A DNA stretch of 64,000 nucleotides, taken from positions 18,903,883-18,967,882 of the forward strand of contig NC_088789.1 in assembly GCF_949628265.1 (NCBI RefSeq), in the 5' to 3' direction. The stretch is from Cloeon dipterum (taxonomy: Eukaryota > Arthropoda > Insecta > Ephemeroptera > Baetidae). Positions 12,561-26,597 of this stretch are shown in pieces. The notes under the pieces were generated by a model. It was given only the letters and a program-made list of their open reading frames with translations, searched no databases and was not told the DNA's origin. Position numbers and translations under genes: made by a program. Each line of letters opens with the position of its first letter. Position 1 is the first letter of the stretch.

Positions 12561-15500
12561 GCTTGACAACCTCTGATCGCAACCTGTTGCTGGGGGTGCG
12601 AACAGGTGCAGATCTGATATTTCCGGATGGGATTGATTAAACAGAGTCTGCAAAAATGCTTCAATTTCCGACAGTTGACGCATCCAACTCTAACGGAGCA
12701 CTGACTATTCAAAAGAATCCTTGGGAAAAATTTAGTTCTTATAGGAAGTCAACAAAACATGTCAAGCATCTAATGCATTTCACATTGAGCAAAAGGAGAA
12801 TGGAAATGCTTGATTTTTAGGTAGAGGTCTCTGAGGTTCGAGCTGGCGCGGCTGACGAAATTTTAAAATTGAAGTATTTTAGTGCTCAACAATTCGAAGG
12901 ACCGGCCCATTTTTGATCACAGGATCAGCACTATTTAATATTTTTCAACTTTTTGACCGGCGGCTGGCGTGACAGGCGCAGCTTATTGTAAGCCAAAGTC
13001 ATGGTGGCTGGCGGCTGACCATATGATCCAAAATTAGTGTTAGAATTTCACCTCCACGCTACATGTCAAATAGTAAACCATCGCTTGTAGTTTAATGAGA
13101 AAACAAATTTATTTTTACGGCAGTAAAAACATTTCTTATATTCTAACACTGTTTAGCCACCTGACTTCATAATTTAATCAAAATTAGCAATTTCAAATTA
13201 AAATCATGGGGCTCTTATTGTTAGGCCATTTGTGCTAATTTTAACTGAAAATGCTCATATTGAACCGTCAAAAATTCATTCAATTTACCGACGTTAATGA
13301 AAGAAAAATGTAGTGCGTCTTACTGAAGAGGTAAAGTCACGCCACTATGTGATTGATCTGACAACAAGGGTCGTTCACAAATTTCAAAATATTTGTCTTG
13401 TTTACCGCATGGTCCTTTTATAAAGTGGACGATTCCCCAACACAACTTAGGCAATATTTGAGGTTTGGATTACCTACGAAATAGGCACGCAAGGATAAAC
13501 CACCACGGAACATTCATAAAAGAGACTTTCAGCAAAATTATTAGGCGATTTTTTAAACTTAAGTCTGCAATGAAAGAAAAGCGGACTTAAAAATCCAATC
13601 ATCAGAAGACGTGTAAGAAGTACTTTGAAACTTGAGTGAATTCGATTTTTCTTCTTATTTTGTTTAGAGTCAAGAAATATTCAAAATGACCAAGTTCATT
13701 TAAATTGTGGCGTAATTAACAAATCAAATTTTAATGCAGGTTTTATGACTGCAGTATCAATTAGAGTTAAGGCCGATCGTGCAGGCTTTCGTTTGATTCA
13801 GTCAACATTTACCAAAACATTCATTTAAGTTAGGAGCCATTCCGTGCTTTCTGATCCTTTTTTGACATAATTTCCATTGTTGAATATACATATATCAACT
13901 AAATTCCAGGCGCTCTTTTCATTTAGAGTATTTCAATAATTATTCTTCAGAGCGAACTTTAAAAGATGGATGAAGCTTAATCATATAATATACACACTTG
14001 TCTTGAAATACTTTTCACAATCATGTATGTATTTCAGAAAGTTTTGTGCTTGTGAAATTCTGACATTTTCTTCTGAATAAATCTAACAGTCCGATTAATT
14101 TTATTTCTATGATTTCCGTAACATGTTATTCAAAGTGTTGTGTGATTGCATAATATCTGATGTTTTTCGATATTTTTCATTCTTTGTTATGTTATTTTAG
14201 TTGCTGTGTATTGGCTACAAATCGGAGCGGAAATGAGTCGGACATGCAAATAAATCAACGACGGTGGCATCTCCCAACGCTATATCATGAATCACGGGTT
14301 GCGAAATTCAAAATAGATGGTTAAAATTCCGAATTGTCTGCAAGTCAAATTTTGATATTATGAAGTTTTGAAATATTTTGTTGTGCTGCTCAGAAAAATC
14401 TTTTCGGCCGTCGAAATCAGTTCTCTGCAAAATTGCGGAGAGCAAAGACAAGCGAGGTTAAAAAATGAGCAAAAACACGCGCACTGTAGTAATTCTGGGT
14501 ACAGACAGGCTCGGAGCTAGTTAAAAGTAAATGGAACCTGGCCAAGCGTGTTGCACTTAAAAGTGCATTAAAAATTCAAAAGAGCCGGCAATGTTTCCTC
14601 GCTTTTAAATAATTTAGTAGGTTGCTATATTAACTTTTGCGCCAAAAAGTTTTCAGCAGCTCCTAAAAATTTTAAATGAACTTTTTTGACTCTGGAAAAT
14701 CACGTCGTGCATAGTTCAAGAGTTTATGAATGTGTAGTTTATTTTAACGTTTGAGATTGCTGTACAATTATTTTGACTTTACCATAGACACAAAATTTGG
14801 TATAAATTACCAAAAAATAAATAAATAGGATACTCATAACCTGCTTATAACAAGGACAAACTCTCAGCTCTTTGCCACCAGCAAAAAGATGTGTTGTTTT
14901 TAATTTAGAAAAATATTTTTTAAATTCAAGATTGATCGTCTTTTCTAACAGCAAAACAAAACAAAATAATCTCAGGATATCCGGGACAGGCATGACGTCA
15001 ATATTCATATTTTTCTCATCACTTTTTAGATTTTTGGAGAGCAAAGGGAATAAAAAATCCAATTCCGTGTCGATCATTACAACCCATCCGCGCGTATATA
15101 ATTATTTGAACTGTGCATGAAAACATGAAAAGATCAGCAAACTTTGAAATATTGTTGTTTAAGTATTAAATTATTGCTTCTGCTGCCACTGCTCTATGGG
15201 GACAATATAAAAAGGCTTTTATGGCTTGCAGTGCACACAATAAATTTTGAACACATTCTTCCTTTCTAAATAATGAAATTATCGATCACATTGACCTCCT
15301 GGCACTTCAGCCTCGAGCCTATATACAGACACATCAATAAATAAATTATTGAATACATAATCGATCAATATCTTCATACGTGTTTTTGTATTATCATACA
15401 CGCGTTTTCAATAATTCAAGAACAGACGAATTTTCCCCCTTATTATTTGAAATAAATATTGAGAAATTTAGAGCATTTTGTAGATAAGCGTAATTTGCAT

Positions 15501-16613
15501 TTTTGCGTGTCACGCCCGGCCGGTCACTCGTGTGGTTCTATTGATTTTCCAAAGCACGGCAACGCAATCCCATCCCAACCCCCTTCCTAGCCTCAACAAA
15601 TTTTCCGCGAACTGCTGTAAATACGAATCGCATGAAAGGAACTGCATACCCAACAACGCCGACCAATCTCAGAGCCATTGTGAGCACGATCTAGTCCTGT
15701 CCAAGGTGTCACAGATTGTCCATGTCCCGTTGTCCGGCGACTGTTTCTTGAGCCCACTATCAGCTTGTCTCCTTGTCTGGACTCGTGTTTTTACGCCACA
15801 GCTGATGAGCTGATTTCTCTATCATATGAGGTGAAGAGTGCTGCTTGGACTTTAGAGAAGAGTCAAGCCACACTACGCACTTGATTTTATTTCATCATAT
15901 TTTTAGGGCAGCTTTCCCATTTGCCACTCTCAAAGTGCTACAATAAGATTTTTATGCTTAAAGCTCGATTACAACACAAAATTATAGATTAGAACACAGC
16001 CAAGTTCTTACTCCTTTGTTTACACCAATCCTACATGGGGAATTAAAAAAATACAATTTTTTATATTCGGTTTAGATTTGCAGAGGAACACGTCATTAGA
16101 TAAAAGAAAATGGCATGGATTGTTAAATTAAAAACATCAAGTTTTTACACTCTTGCTTATTCCGGTCCGATTCAAAGTTTAAAAGTTCTGCTGTTTGCTA
16201 ACAAGAAGTAGGAGTAAGGAGTGCCACGCCCGCCTAAGCGGGTGCAATGAAAATCGATTAAATTTTCAATCGGTTTTGCTATACAATTTTTATTTGTAAT
16301 GTTGGAAGATATCATGATCATCTTGAAAATGTTTTTCAACAAAACTGATTACATTTTCAATGAGTTTACATCATATTTCTTAATCAATTCAAAACTAATT
16401 GAAATCCAGATCCTCTTACTTTTCCTAAATTCTAACCGGTATAAAAATTCAAAACAACCGCCAAGAGCTATCCATTTATTTTGCACCTTGCTTGCAGCTA
16501 GCAGCCAACCAGAACCAGTAACCAGTCGCAGGTTGAGGAAAGTGAGGAAACATCTAGGAAAGGGCATTCCCGGGCAGGGAAACTCCGGCAGCTGGACTTG
16601 CGGGACACGTGTG
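12561..16613. other. intergenic region between divergent PISD and anoctamin genes
   Basis: No supported exon was found over this 4 kb of AT-rich DNA. A good splice acceptor (TTGCTTGCAG) ends at about 16497, and the frame is open from there to the anoctamin start. Hence a 5' UTR exon of the anoctamin probably lies somewhere in this region. I could not place it. Confidence 0.45.
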
Positions 16614-19600
16614 ATGGAGGACGACGTGTCCTTCCTGGACACCAAAAGAGTGTCCTCGTCCGTCTACCACAGTACGGATGACCTGGAAGCTTTCGAGTTG
16701 GAGGTTCAAGAGGTTCAACCGCGGAAAGTGCTCAGGGTAAATTTTGCTGCATCCAGCGACGACCCTGACTCACTTTTTCGTATCTCCCAACCTGTCGTGC
16801 ACACTTGACTCATCACTTGTTTAACACAGGAGCAGTCGCTGTTCTTCCAGGATGGAGACCGCACCGTGGATTTTGTCCTCGCCTGGGACAACAGAATGCC
16901 GCTGGCCAACACCGAGGCCGCCGAGAGGAAACGGGCAGCCTTCGAGGAGCAGCTGAGTCAGGAACTGCAACTGGAAACGGAAGAGGCCGAAGAAGGCTCG
17001 GCGTTGACGTTCGTTAAAATTCACGTCCCGATAGATGTGCTTAAGAAATACGCGGAAATCCTCAAACTGCGGATGCCCATGAAAGAGGTGCGTGAAATAC
17101 TCTTTCACGGGTTTGAGAAAATATCTGGCAAATTTAAAGCGTTATGGTGCAAGGCCACTTCTATGATAATATTTACATTTTTCACACAAACCAGTTTTTT
17201 GGACAGCTTCCAAATCTCTTTTTTCGTTCATAGAATCTGACAAGCTTGCATGCGGTATTTAATTTAGGCACTAAATTTTCTAATCTACTGGACCAAGATC
17301 TTCGTGAAAATTTTGCGTTTATATTTATTGATTTACTTATTTGATGCTAATATCAAAATAGGAGGGAAAAATTCAAAGTGGCAGCAAAAGAAACCTGCTG
17401 CTCAGAACCACGAAGTACATTTCCCAAAAGGTAAACAAGGAAAGAAACGAGATAAGCATGTAGTCATACCTGTATTTAATGCAGAATTTGCATGTGACCT
17501 GGCGTGTTTACTCATTATAAGCTTTATTTATTTTGGCCTCCCGCTAAGTGGTAAGCGTTTATTCTGCATGGATTAATGGCATTGTTTTTATTTAAATTTA
17601 ACTGTTCCATGCCTCTTGATTTATTCGGGTGCTTAAAAAATATTTTATTTATTTTATTCAATGCATTATTGTTTCAAATCATGCTAAATGAGCTTTGTAT
17701 TTTCAAAGATGAGTTAGGTCTATTTTTATACTCTAAGACATTACTTAGATATCTATGCTTTGTTGTTGTTTTCTGTTTGCTTTAAGTATGCTATCATAGA
17801 AACGCTCAAGGAAAAGTAAAATTTACAAACGCGCCAGGAAATCACAATCGTTATTCATTGTTAGTTAAAAATGGTTGACAGTCCACGTCACTGAACATGG
17901 AAATTCCTTAATTTTAGATGTGTTAGAAATCCGTTGTTATTGCTGTTTGCTTTACATAACCACACTGTTAGTTGTATTCCTCATTAGCATTTTGTCATCT
18001 ATCTGACTATCTAACTCATTTGATTAGATACCTGCCTTCCAAGAAGTGCATGCCAAGACCCATTCACTCATGGACAGTGTCCAGTCAGCAGTAGACAAGC
18101 TATTGGGCTATATTTACGTAGACACAGCAAACTTCCCACAAAAAGGCCATAGATTCACCGCAGTGTATTCAAGAACTAAAGAATACCTGTAAGAAAGAGT
18201 AATTTTCAATTATAACCAGCAATTTTGCTAATTATTTCATATAAACTTACAGATTTGACACTGAGTCAGAATTTTTCACGCCTGCCATCCGTTCTCGAAT
18301 CGTGGATTTCATCCTCGACAGAACCTACTACGAGGACAAGTCTTTGGATCCTAACGCACTAGGTATCAACAGGCTGATCACTGAGGGCGTATACAGTGCC
18401 GCCTACCCTCTGCATGATGTGAGTTGATTTACTTGAAATTTAAACTGGGCAGAATACATTAATTTATTCCTCAACATTACTTTTGATTATTTTATTAAAA
18501 AAATAGTATTAAGAAATTTAATCTGTCCCGCACAACACAATTCAGCCACACTTAACCACCAGTGTTTACAAGGAATTATTATTTAATCAATTAAATTGAA
18601 TTAACTATTTCTAATTTACCACACATAGCGTTATATTGTCATCCAAGTTTTGCAAGAATTTTGCTTTGGGGGAACTTTTGAAATAAATATTTTATTTTCG
18701 CCCATTCCTATTTTTTCATATTCATATTTTTTAAATGATATTTACTCCTGAAATGAAAGTTTTGAAGTTTATTTGGTCAAATGTGCTGTTTTCTTCAAGT
18801 GCGTTCTACCTTTTCTGAATAATTAATAATTAACTCTTTTAGGGAGATCTGAAAGTTCCTGGCAGCCAACGTTACCTGCTTTACCACGAATGGGCTTCAG
18901 TCAAACGCTGCTTTCGTTACCAGCCCCTTGATTACATTAAGGACTATTTTGGAGTTAAAATCGGCCTATATTTTGCCTGGCTGGGTTTCTACACGCACAT
19001 GCTCTTGCCAGCATCAGTAGTTGGGCTCATATGTTTCGCTTACTCATGGATAACCCTACCTCACAACAAGCCAACTGAAGACATCTGCAACAAAAATGGT
19101 AGAGAGAAAAATCTGCATATTGTTTGCTGTGATATTTCAAAATTGCCTGTTTAGGAAATGAATCGATCTGGATGTGCCCCCTGTGTGACCACTGGTGCGA
19201 CTACTGGGATTTGAGAGAAACCTGCTTCCACGCTCAAGTGACTTACCTCTTCGACAACCCTTCCACGGTGTTCTTCGCAATATTCATGTCGTTTTGGGGT
19301 CAGTTGAGAAATTATCATTTCCACTTACTTCAATTTACATTTTCAACTCCTCAGGCGCTATGTTTCTGGAACTCTGGAAGCGGTACTCTGCAGAAATCAC
19401 GCATAGGTGGGATTTGACAAGCTTTGACATCAACGAGGAGCACCCACGGCCGCAGTACCTCATGCGAGTTGCTCGCTTTTCTAAAAACAGAACCAGGAAA
19501 AATTCCATCACTCTCGAGGAAGAGCCCTATGTGCCATTCTGGAGCCTGCGTTTACCAGCGACCGTGTTCAGCTTCTCAGTCGTGCTGCTGCTTGTTCTGC

Positions 19601-22085
19601 TCGCTCTGGCCGCTGTGCTTGGCGTGGTCTTGTACCGCGTTTCTGTCCTGGCCGCCTGGCATGGTCTTAAGGCTGAGGTCGAAACCAGCTCTGTCATCCT
19701 GATCACGTCTGTCACAGCCGCATGCATCAACTTGTGCTGCATCGTGATTTTCAACTGGTTCTACATGTGGCTGGCAGAGAGACTGACTGAGATGGAGCTA
19801 CTAAGGACACAAACCGAGTTTGACGACTCACTCACCTTGAAAATTTATTTGCTGCAATTTGTCAACTACTATGCTTCAATTTTCTACATAGCATTTTTCA
19901 AGGTATGCAAAGCTTTCTAAAAAAACTGATTGATCTTGCATATTTTTAGACTATCAATTTTTCAACTTTCAGGGGAAATTTGTAGGCAGACCAGGAGAAT
20001 ACAACAGGATCTTCCACTACAGACAAGAAGAGTGTGGACCTGGTGGATGTTTGATGGAATTGTGCATCCAACTCGCAATCATTATGGTTGGCAAGCAAGC
20101 TGTCAACACCCTTTTAGAGATGGTCTATCCGTAAGAGTCATTCAGATCTATAGAATAAATAATTGTTCATTGTGTTTTTTAGCTTGTACTACAAATGGGT
20201 TAACACAATCAAAGTGAAGACTGGAATTTCTGACAGCCAAAAGGAATTGAAGAAACCATTGCAGTGGTGCAAAGATTACAAGTTGGTTGAGTGGGGTCCA
20301 AGCAGTTTGTTTGATGAATATCTTGAAATGGGTAAGATTTTAAAAATGAAGAAAAACAGTTTGTTTCATATTGAAATTTCCAGTCCTGCAATATGGATTT
20401 GTTACTATCTTCGTTGCCGCCTTCCCACTCGCTCCCTTCTTTGCTCTGCTGAACAACATTCTGGAAATGCGTCTGGACGCGAAAAAACTGTTGCAGTTCT
20501 ACCGACGTCCTGTGACCCAGCGAGTGAGGGATATCGGTGTTTGGTACAGAATCCTTGACTCGATTGGAAAGCTGTCAGTCATAACTAATGCCTTTATCAT
20601 CGCTTTTACCACCGACTTCATCCCCCGACTGGTAAATTTCAACCTCTCTTCATGCATTTGAAATAAAAACATCTGGTTTAAGATTTCGGCATTTTCTTGA
20701 ATCACCTAACAAAAGGTGTTTTGTAAAAGCACAAGTTTTAATTACTCTTTGTCTCAGGTTTACAAATACGTAGTCAGCGAAAACGGCAGTTTGGAAGGCT
20801 ACCTCGACTTTTCACTAGCGACATTCAACGTAACTGACTTTGAGGACGGATCAAGACCCTTGATGCTTGGATCAGAGCACGTTGAAGTGTGTAGATACCC
20901 TGATTTTAGGATGTCTCACAACGACTCGAACAAGTATGCCAAGACTGACCTGTACTGGCACATCTTAGCAGCAAGGTAAACCTTCATTTAACGTTTAAAT
21001 TCAACTTTTTTTTTTAAAAAAAAACCTAACTCTACATTACCTATTAGGTTTGCCTTTGTGGTTGTGTTCGAAAACGTTGTGGCGTTGGTAATGATCTTGG
21101 TGCGCTGGTGCATTCCTGACGTCCCGCGCGTGCTGAGGGCCCAAATTCGCAGAGAGGCCTATCTCACCAATGAGATGATCATCGCCAAAGAAGCACAGAG
21201 GGCTCGCGGAGACAAACCCAGTCCATCCAGATCCGCAAGGTAAGACTAATCACATGCTTTTGCTTGCCTTCACTTTTCGGAAAATGGACAGAAAACATTT
21301 CACATTTTTTGCTGTTGGATTTCTTGCAAGCGGTTAAGATGTAATGAGATCTGACTTGGGGTATATTTCAGCTTGGTGTTCTTATTTTACCCTCTAGGCG
21401 TGTTATTACTTCAAACATAATGTTCCGTCTACATGCAAGTTAAGATTTCATGTGTCTGGACATGACACTAAATATTTGTTAAGATTTGCTGATTAGGTGG
21501 TAAATAAATTTAAATTCAGCATCGCAGTAAAAAACTTGAGCTTGTCATCATGAAACCAAAACAAGCATAAAATTAAATTTTAACAGTCTTTTGTTATCAG
21601 GATTTTCAAAAAAATCCACTTGATAGCATTTTTTCGCGGGGATTTCTGCAATTTTGCGCACTTTTATCCCGCTTGGTGCAAAATAATTATGATCTTTTCA
21701 GGGGGTTCAGAAAAAACGCGGACTAAAAATGATTGGGTGTTCCCGGTTTTTTTGTGCTGAAAAACCAGTGGTGCATTTTCACAGACGATAAAATTGGTGG
21801 CGCTGCTTGCAATAAAATTAACATGACCCATAATATTTTTTATAGATTCCAATATTCACCCATTGGTACATTTCAATTGTTACCTTCACTAACGCTTAGA
21901 ATAACTATAATTTTTATCTTACTAAATGTTCTGCTTGAATGTATTTACACTAATTATTAATTAAAATAAATCTAGCATCAAAAGACATACTTAGATTGGT
22001 TACTTATATGTTGTGCAGGTCAACAAGCAGCCTGCCAGGAGGCTCTCGCTCTCGAATTTCATCCAACGGCCCTGTGGCAGTGTAA
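16614..22085 (+). CDS. anoctamin / TMEM16 family calcium-activated channel or scramblase
   Basis: Ten-helix membrane protein of the anoctamin family, in which members conduct chloride or scramble lipids in response to calcium. Exons: 16614-16736, 16830-17087, 18028-18188, 18253-18418, 18843-19098, 19155-19298, 19355-19902, 19973-20130, 20183-20331, 20384-20631, 20758-20975, 21048-21239, 22019-22085. Phases agree throughout, giving 895 aa. Residues 1-180 are the cytosolic dimerisation region. Family blocks include [14 protein letters not shown]-like TM1, [27 protein letters not shown] and [12 protein letters not shown]. The six calcium ligands known from mouse ANO1 are all present with identical spacing: N597, E601, E650, E653, E682, D686. 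Sequence resembles the ANO1-ANO7 branch more than ANO8/ANO10. The N-terminal region is shorter than in ANO1, so an upstream exon may be missing. Channel versus scramblase activity cannot be told from sequence here. Confidence 0.93.
17088..18027 (+). other. anoctamin intron 2
   Basis: AT-rich intron of about 940 nt between the second and third coding exons. The open frames it contains have no domain features. Nothing else was seen in it. Confidence 0.7.
21240..22018 (+). other. anoctamin intron 12
   Basis: Intron of about 780 nt before the final coding exon, which encodes a short Ser/Gly-rich tail ending in PVAV. No other feature was recognised in it. Confidence 0.7.
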
Positions 22086-22624
22086 ATCGGCCACTCTACG
22101 GAATCGAAATCTCACGACAGCTGTTATTTACCCACACAAATCTAGTTGTAACTATTTTTAATGTAATTTATCTAATGACGGTCAAAATGTACCGAGCGAA
22201 ACACGATTTATATACGATATATATTTGTATTGGAAAAAATCTAAGTGTTCAGGACGCGGCAGATCTGATTCATCCGTCTAGTCGAGGGTTGCAAGCAGTC
22301 CACTGCAGCTATTTTGTGATAATTATTCACGTCTCGCACAATTTGTAACCGTGCACAATTCGCCTTATATAAACATACATATATTTAATGTGAAAATTTA
22401 CCATTTCATCCTAGAGATTTTAGTTGTAACACTGATAATGAGGCCACTATGTTAATTTTTTTGCCAAATAAGCTCATTGTAAATCTTTAATGTTGTTCCT
22501 TCCGCTCATCGTTACGTGAATCTGATTTTTAAAGTGGATGAATTCCACCAAATTTTGAGATTTTTTACAAGAATTAAATTAAATTAAATTTTAAACTTGT
22601 TTGCTAAATATAATTATGCATGCG

Positions 22625-22651
22625 AATAAAATTTATGGTACAAAGTTTATT
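22625..22651. terminator. back-to-back poly(A) signals of convergent genes
   Basis: AATAAA on + at 22625-22630 can serve the anoctamin. AATAAA on - at 22651-22646 lies 59 nt past the stop of the EB-module gene. The two convergent transcripts probably end within tens of bases of each other, or overlap. Confidence 0.55.
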
Positions 22652-22709
22652 ACTTTTTAATTTAAAAATAATACTACTCCTGCTTATTAAACTTAATTTT
22701 ATTCGCAAT

Positions 22710-25650
22710 TTAGTTTCTCTTATTGTGCATGATGAATTGCTTGGCAGCCACGCAGGCTGTGCCGTCGTAGGTGAATCCAGCCTCGCACTGGCACACGCCG
22801 TCAATGCAGGCTGAGTTGCTGGTCGCGGAGCTGCACTGAGGGCTTTGCTGGCAGCTGGCTCCAAAAGCGGACTCTGCAATTATTCAAAACATTTTCTGGT
22901 TAGACTGTTCGCTGTCTCATTGTTCAGGGTTTTTACGCGCAATGCAGTTGACTCCATCCAAAGATCCTACGAAGCCGTCGTTGCAGACGCACTGGCCCTG
23001 AGCGCACTGAGCGTTTTCGTCAAAGTTGGTGCACTGTTCCTGGACGCCACAGGAGTCACCGACCTTGTGGGCACCTGAAAGGTTTTTTTACAGGCAAATC
23101 AGTCTTTGAATACTATTTAAGGAAATCCTAGCAAGTGCTATTTGAATTGTTGTTAGAAGTGCTTGAAAAGACAGGAGAGGAAATATTTTCAATTGAGATT
23201 GATATTTTACTTAAATTTTACCTCATAGGACATATGTTTATATTAATGGACTTTCGGTTTTGATTTTTGTTACGTTATCTTTTTTTTAATTTGGAAGATA
23301 TTCCGTGACATAATGTTTTTAGTTTTTAAACCCTGCAAAATTTTTTTTCAATTTTCATTTTATATGCATAAAAAATGTGTTTGTGTCTTCCTTTCAACAC
23401 CAGATTTTTTGCCTGCTTGCTTAATTTTGAAGGAAAATATGAATCTTCTTCTGTGATTTGGATAAAAATAAAGCACAGGATTTTTGGTTTGAATTTTGCA
23501 ATAAGTTGCTTAAAACAATTGACAAGATTCAAACTGCAAATCCTAAATTTTAAATTTGGAAGATAATATATGTCTTTATGATTAAATAATATTTAAAACA
23601 AACTTTTTATCTCTGAAGAAAAAAATTTGTCACCCTTCTTTTGATTAAATTGATTTTTTTATGCCATCTATTCTATATCAGATTTAACCTATTGGTCTAT
23701 TTAGCTTTTAATGAAAATATATAACGAATTTCTTACTGTCGATGCAAGCGTTGTTGAACAGGTTGTGAACCCATCCTCCGCGGCAACGGCACCTGTTTCC
23801 AAGAATAGTGAGGATGCACTCAGCATGAGGGTCGTAAGCCAGGCACTGGGCGTCGGTGTCGCAGGGCACGTTCAAGTCAGTGGCAACTGCAAACGTGTGC
23901 CAAAAATTAGCTCCTTTTTTAATATAATAAAATTGAGTTATCACCAGGCAGGCACTCAGCCTTTCCGTTGGAGACGAAACCGTCCTTGCACACGCACCGT
24001 TCGTTGACGCAAATTGACTCGCCAAGGCCGGCGCACTGAGCGTCTTCGAGACAGTGTGTGTTGTACACAGTAGTCAGGCAGGCGGTCTTCGAGTCGCTGG
24101 TCAGGTACTCGTTGGTGCACTCGCAAGTAGGACCAAGACACAGAGCGTAAGGAACCTGTAAAGATGGTAACATTTACATAAATACTCAGACTTTTCCGTC
24201 AAAATAAACACTTAATTTTATTTGGAATTTCTCGTTTATTTTTGTCCCGTTTTGAAAACAAAACATCGTGTTTTTAAAGCAAGCTCTGCACATTTGCTTG
24301 AAACTCCCAACCGACGACCTCACTTTCACACTAAACTGCGGCGTCTCGAGCGTTAAACAAGACAAAGCACATGATAGTTTCTCGTGATCGTGATACAAGA
24401 AATTTGAAAATCAGCACTTCTGCGTGCAGTGTCGTTGCAAAGCGAGCAAACACCACATGAAAATGAATCATGAACAGTCATGATGATTTGAGACCGTTGC
24501 CTTGTTTCATCACACTCGAAGCTCATGTATAGGAAAGTGTTGAATGTATCATAAAATTGAATATCAAAGCATTTTGCAGGGAGAGACTTGGCTTAGAAAT
24601 AAAAATTGGCGTTAAAACTATTTCAAACTAAAGCAATTTAAATAAATTATATTTGAAATTAAAGTATTTTAAAATAATGAAAAATCTACCTTTACACTAA
24701 ATATTCCATGAAAATTGGGTATAATGAGCTAAAAATGTTCCCAGGTTGGCGTTTAAATATCCGAGAAATCAACAACAAAGTTTGCATGTTAATTAAGCGG
24801 CGAGTATACTGTCACTTTATTGAAAAATCATGATTTTATTTTACCAGAAGGGAAATTTTGCACATAATTCCCTCACTATCCTATATATCGCGACGAGAGG
24901 TTTCGAGGTCAAGCAAAAAGCATTGACAAAATCCGTCTAATTTTTTGACACAACAAACGATTTGATCATAAAATGCTACTTTTAGTCAACAATTCAAATT
25001 AATTTCAATCCTTGTTGATGTGCGACAATTCACTGTAATTAAGACTACTAAATCTAAACATATTAAAAAAATAAAAATTTCATTTTTTAGTTTGTTGCAG
25101 ATAAAGTGGCTTTACCTTTTTCGATCGAAATCAAAATGATCTGCAAAATGTAAAAATTGTTCCCGATTTTCAAAATTTGTGGTTTTCTATTTTTTACTTT
25201 GAAAAAATACATAACATGCAAAGTGAAGATAAGTTTTTGTGTAAAAACAAAAATTACCACTGCAAATCGACAACAGACTGTGTTTGTAAATTCTACGATA
25301 AAATTTTGCGAAAAAGATATATGATTCTGACTAAAGCAAGTAATATGAAACCCGATACCTAGTTGTTAAATAAATGCATCAAAGAGGAGCCAAGTAAGCT
25401 ATAAAAAATTGCATACTTTGTTGCAAGTAGCGCCGAAGTCGATGGAGCAGGAGCGTCCGATGACGCCGTCGCAGCCGCCGGTGGAGGTGGCCAGGTAGCG
25501 ATCATCGCACACGCAGGTCAGGGATGTGGGGTCGCAGATCGAATTGAGGACATCGCCGCAAGCCCCGGCAGTGTTGGGGTCGCAAGGCTCGTTGAGAACG
25601 GCTTGCGCGGCGCACGCCAGCAGGCTAACCAGGATCACTTTGGACAGCAT
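22710..25650 (-). CDS. secreted cysteine-rich EB/EGF-like repeat protein
   Basis: Exons in transcript order: 25650-25417, 24155-23945, 23886-23737, 23074-22937, 22873-22710, giving 298 aa with all phases consistent. Residues 1-17 form a signal peptide (MLSKVILVSLLACAAQA). The rest is a series of modules of about 46-50 residues. Each has a CxxxxQC-type start, a CxCxxGF centre such as CVCKDGFVSNGKAEC or CVCNDGFVG, and a closing Cys. This spacing fits the EB module/EGF-like families common in invertebrate extracellular proteins. Exons 3 and 4 are each about one module with phase 1-1 borders. There is no membrane segment, so the protein should be secreted. The specific function is unknown; the protein is named only by its repeats. 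Confidence 0.85.
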
Positions 25651-26597
25651 CTTATTTCGTCTGCTGCGCTGCGGGCTGGCGCCCTTTAAATATACCCCAA
25701 AGTGCACCCGACAACAGACTCTGCGCTCAGATAAGAGATTTGAGTGCTTTGTTGTCGGCCCCCGATTTGGAAAAAAAATAATTATTGATCACCTGATAGG
25801 CTTGTGTTGTCACGGTGATTAAGCGAGCCAATTCGTAATTGGTGCACCGGTGGAACGCTCTAGATATTGAGTTAAATTTCAAAAGGGCAGTTTTACGATT
25901 GAGACTGTTGCAAAATCAGTCGATAACGTGCCACTCCTAAAAATTGTGTTGTGGACCTAGACATAATTCCAATTTAATCTGACTCGACGATAGAGAATTT
26001 ATATAAACGCGAATCTATAATATTTTTTTTCCAATGTTAACTTGGTAATTTCTTGCTTGCTTTGCTTTTTATTGCTCGCTCGATTTTGATAAACATGTCC
26101 AACAGTAATAAGGTCATGATTGATTAAGAACGTCTCGCTGTAGCCTCTGATTTTACTCATCAGAAGGCAGATTATGAGCGATAAAAATCAACGCAATGGT
26201 GAGGATACACGTAATCATTTGACACCTGCTTAAGATTTGATTGTTTCTTTATTATCGTACCACATAATTGAGCATACATATAATAAGAGAGTCTACGGAA
26301 AGGACGATTATGAGTTCGAATTCTTACAGTGTGTATATGAAACAGAGATTATAGCCTATATTATAATTGCATACTATCGCGTTCCCAAAAATGACGATGA
26401 AATGGATGAACAGTAAATGTTTGTGGAAGACTTCAAAAACCTTTGTACACTATCAAAGCGTGATAAATTAAATCGATTATTAAACTTATTGAGATGTAAT
26501 ATAAAAATTTCGACTTTTAGTCATCCTTCATGCTCAGTTCGGTTTTCAATTAAAATCAGTCAACTTTTGAAAGTCTTTTCTAGCATGAAATAGATTT
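25651..26597. other. intergenic region between EB-module and CUB/LDLa genes
   Basis: Should contain the promoter of the minus-strand EB-module gene (upstream of 25650) and the 3' UTR of the CUB/LDLa gene (stop at 26598). A TATA-like TTTAAATATACC on the minus strand lies near 25.69 kb. No coding exon was seen. Confidence 0.45.

Noticed and set aside
12062-12712. Long minus-strand open frame extending upstream of the proposed PISD start
   Set aside because: The upstream part is Gly/Pro/Arg-rich from CpG-rich DNA. The ATG at 12313 is the last good start before the donor, and the three E-boxes lie in the extended part.
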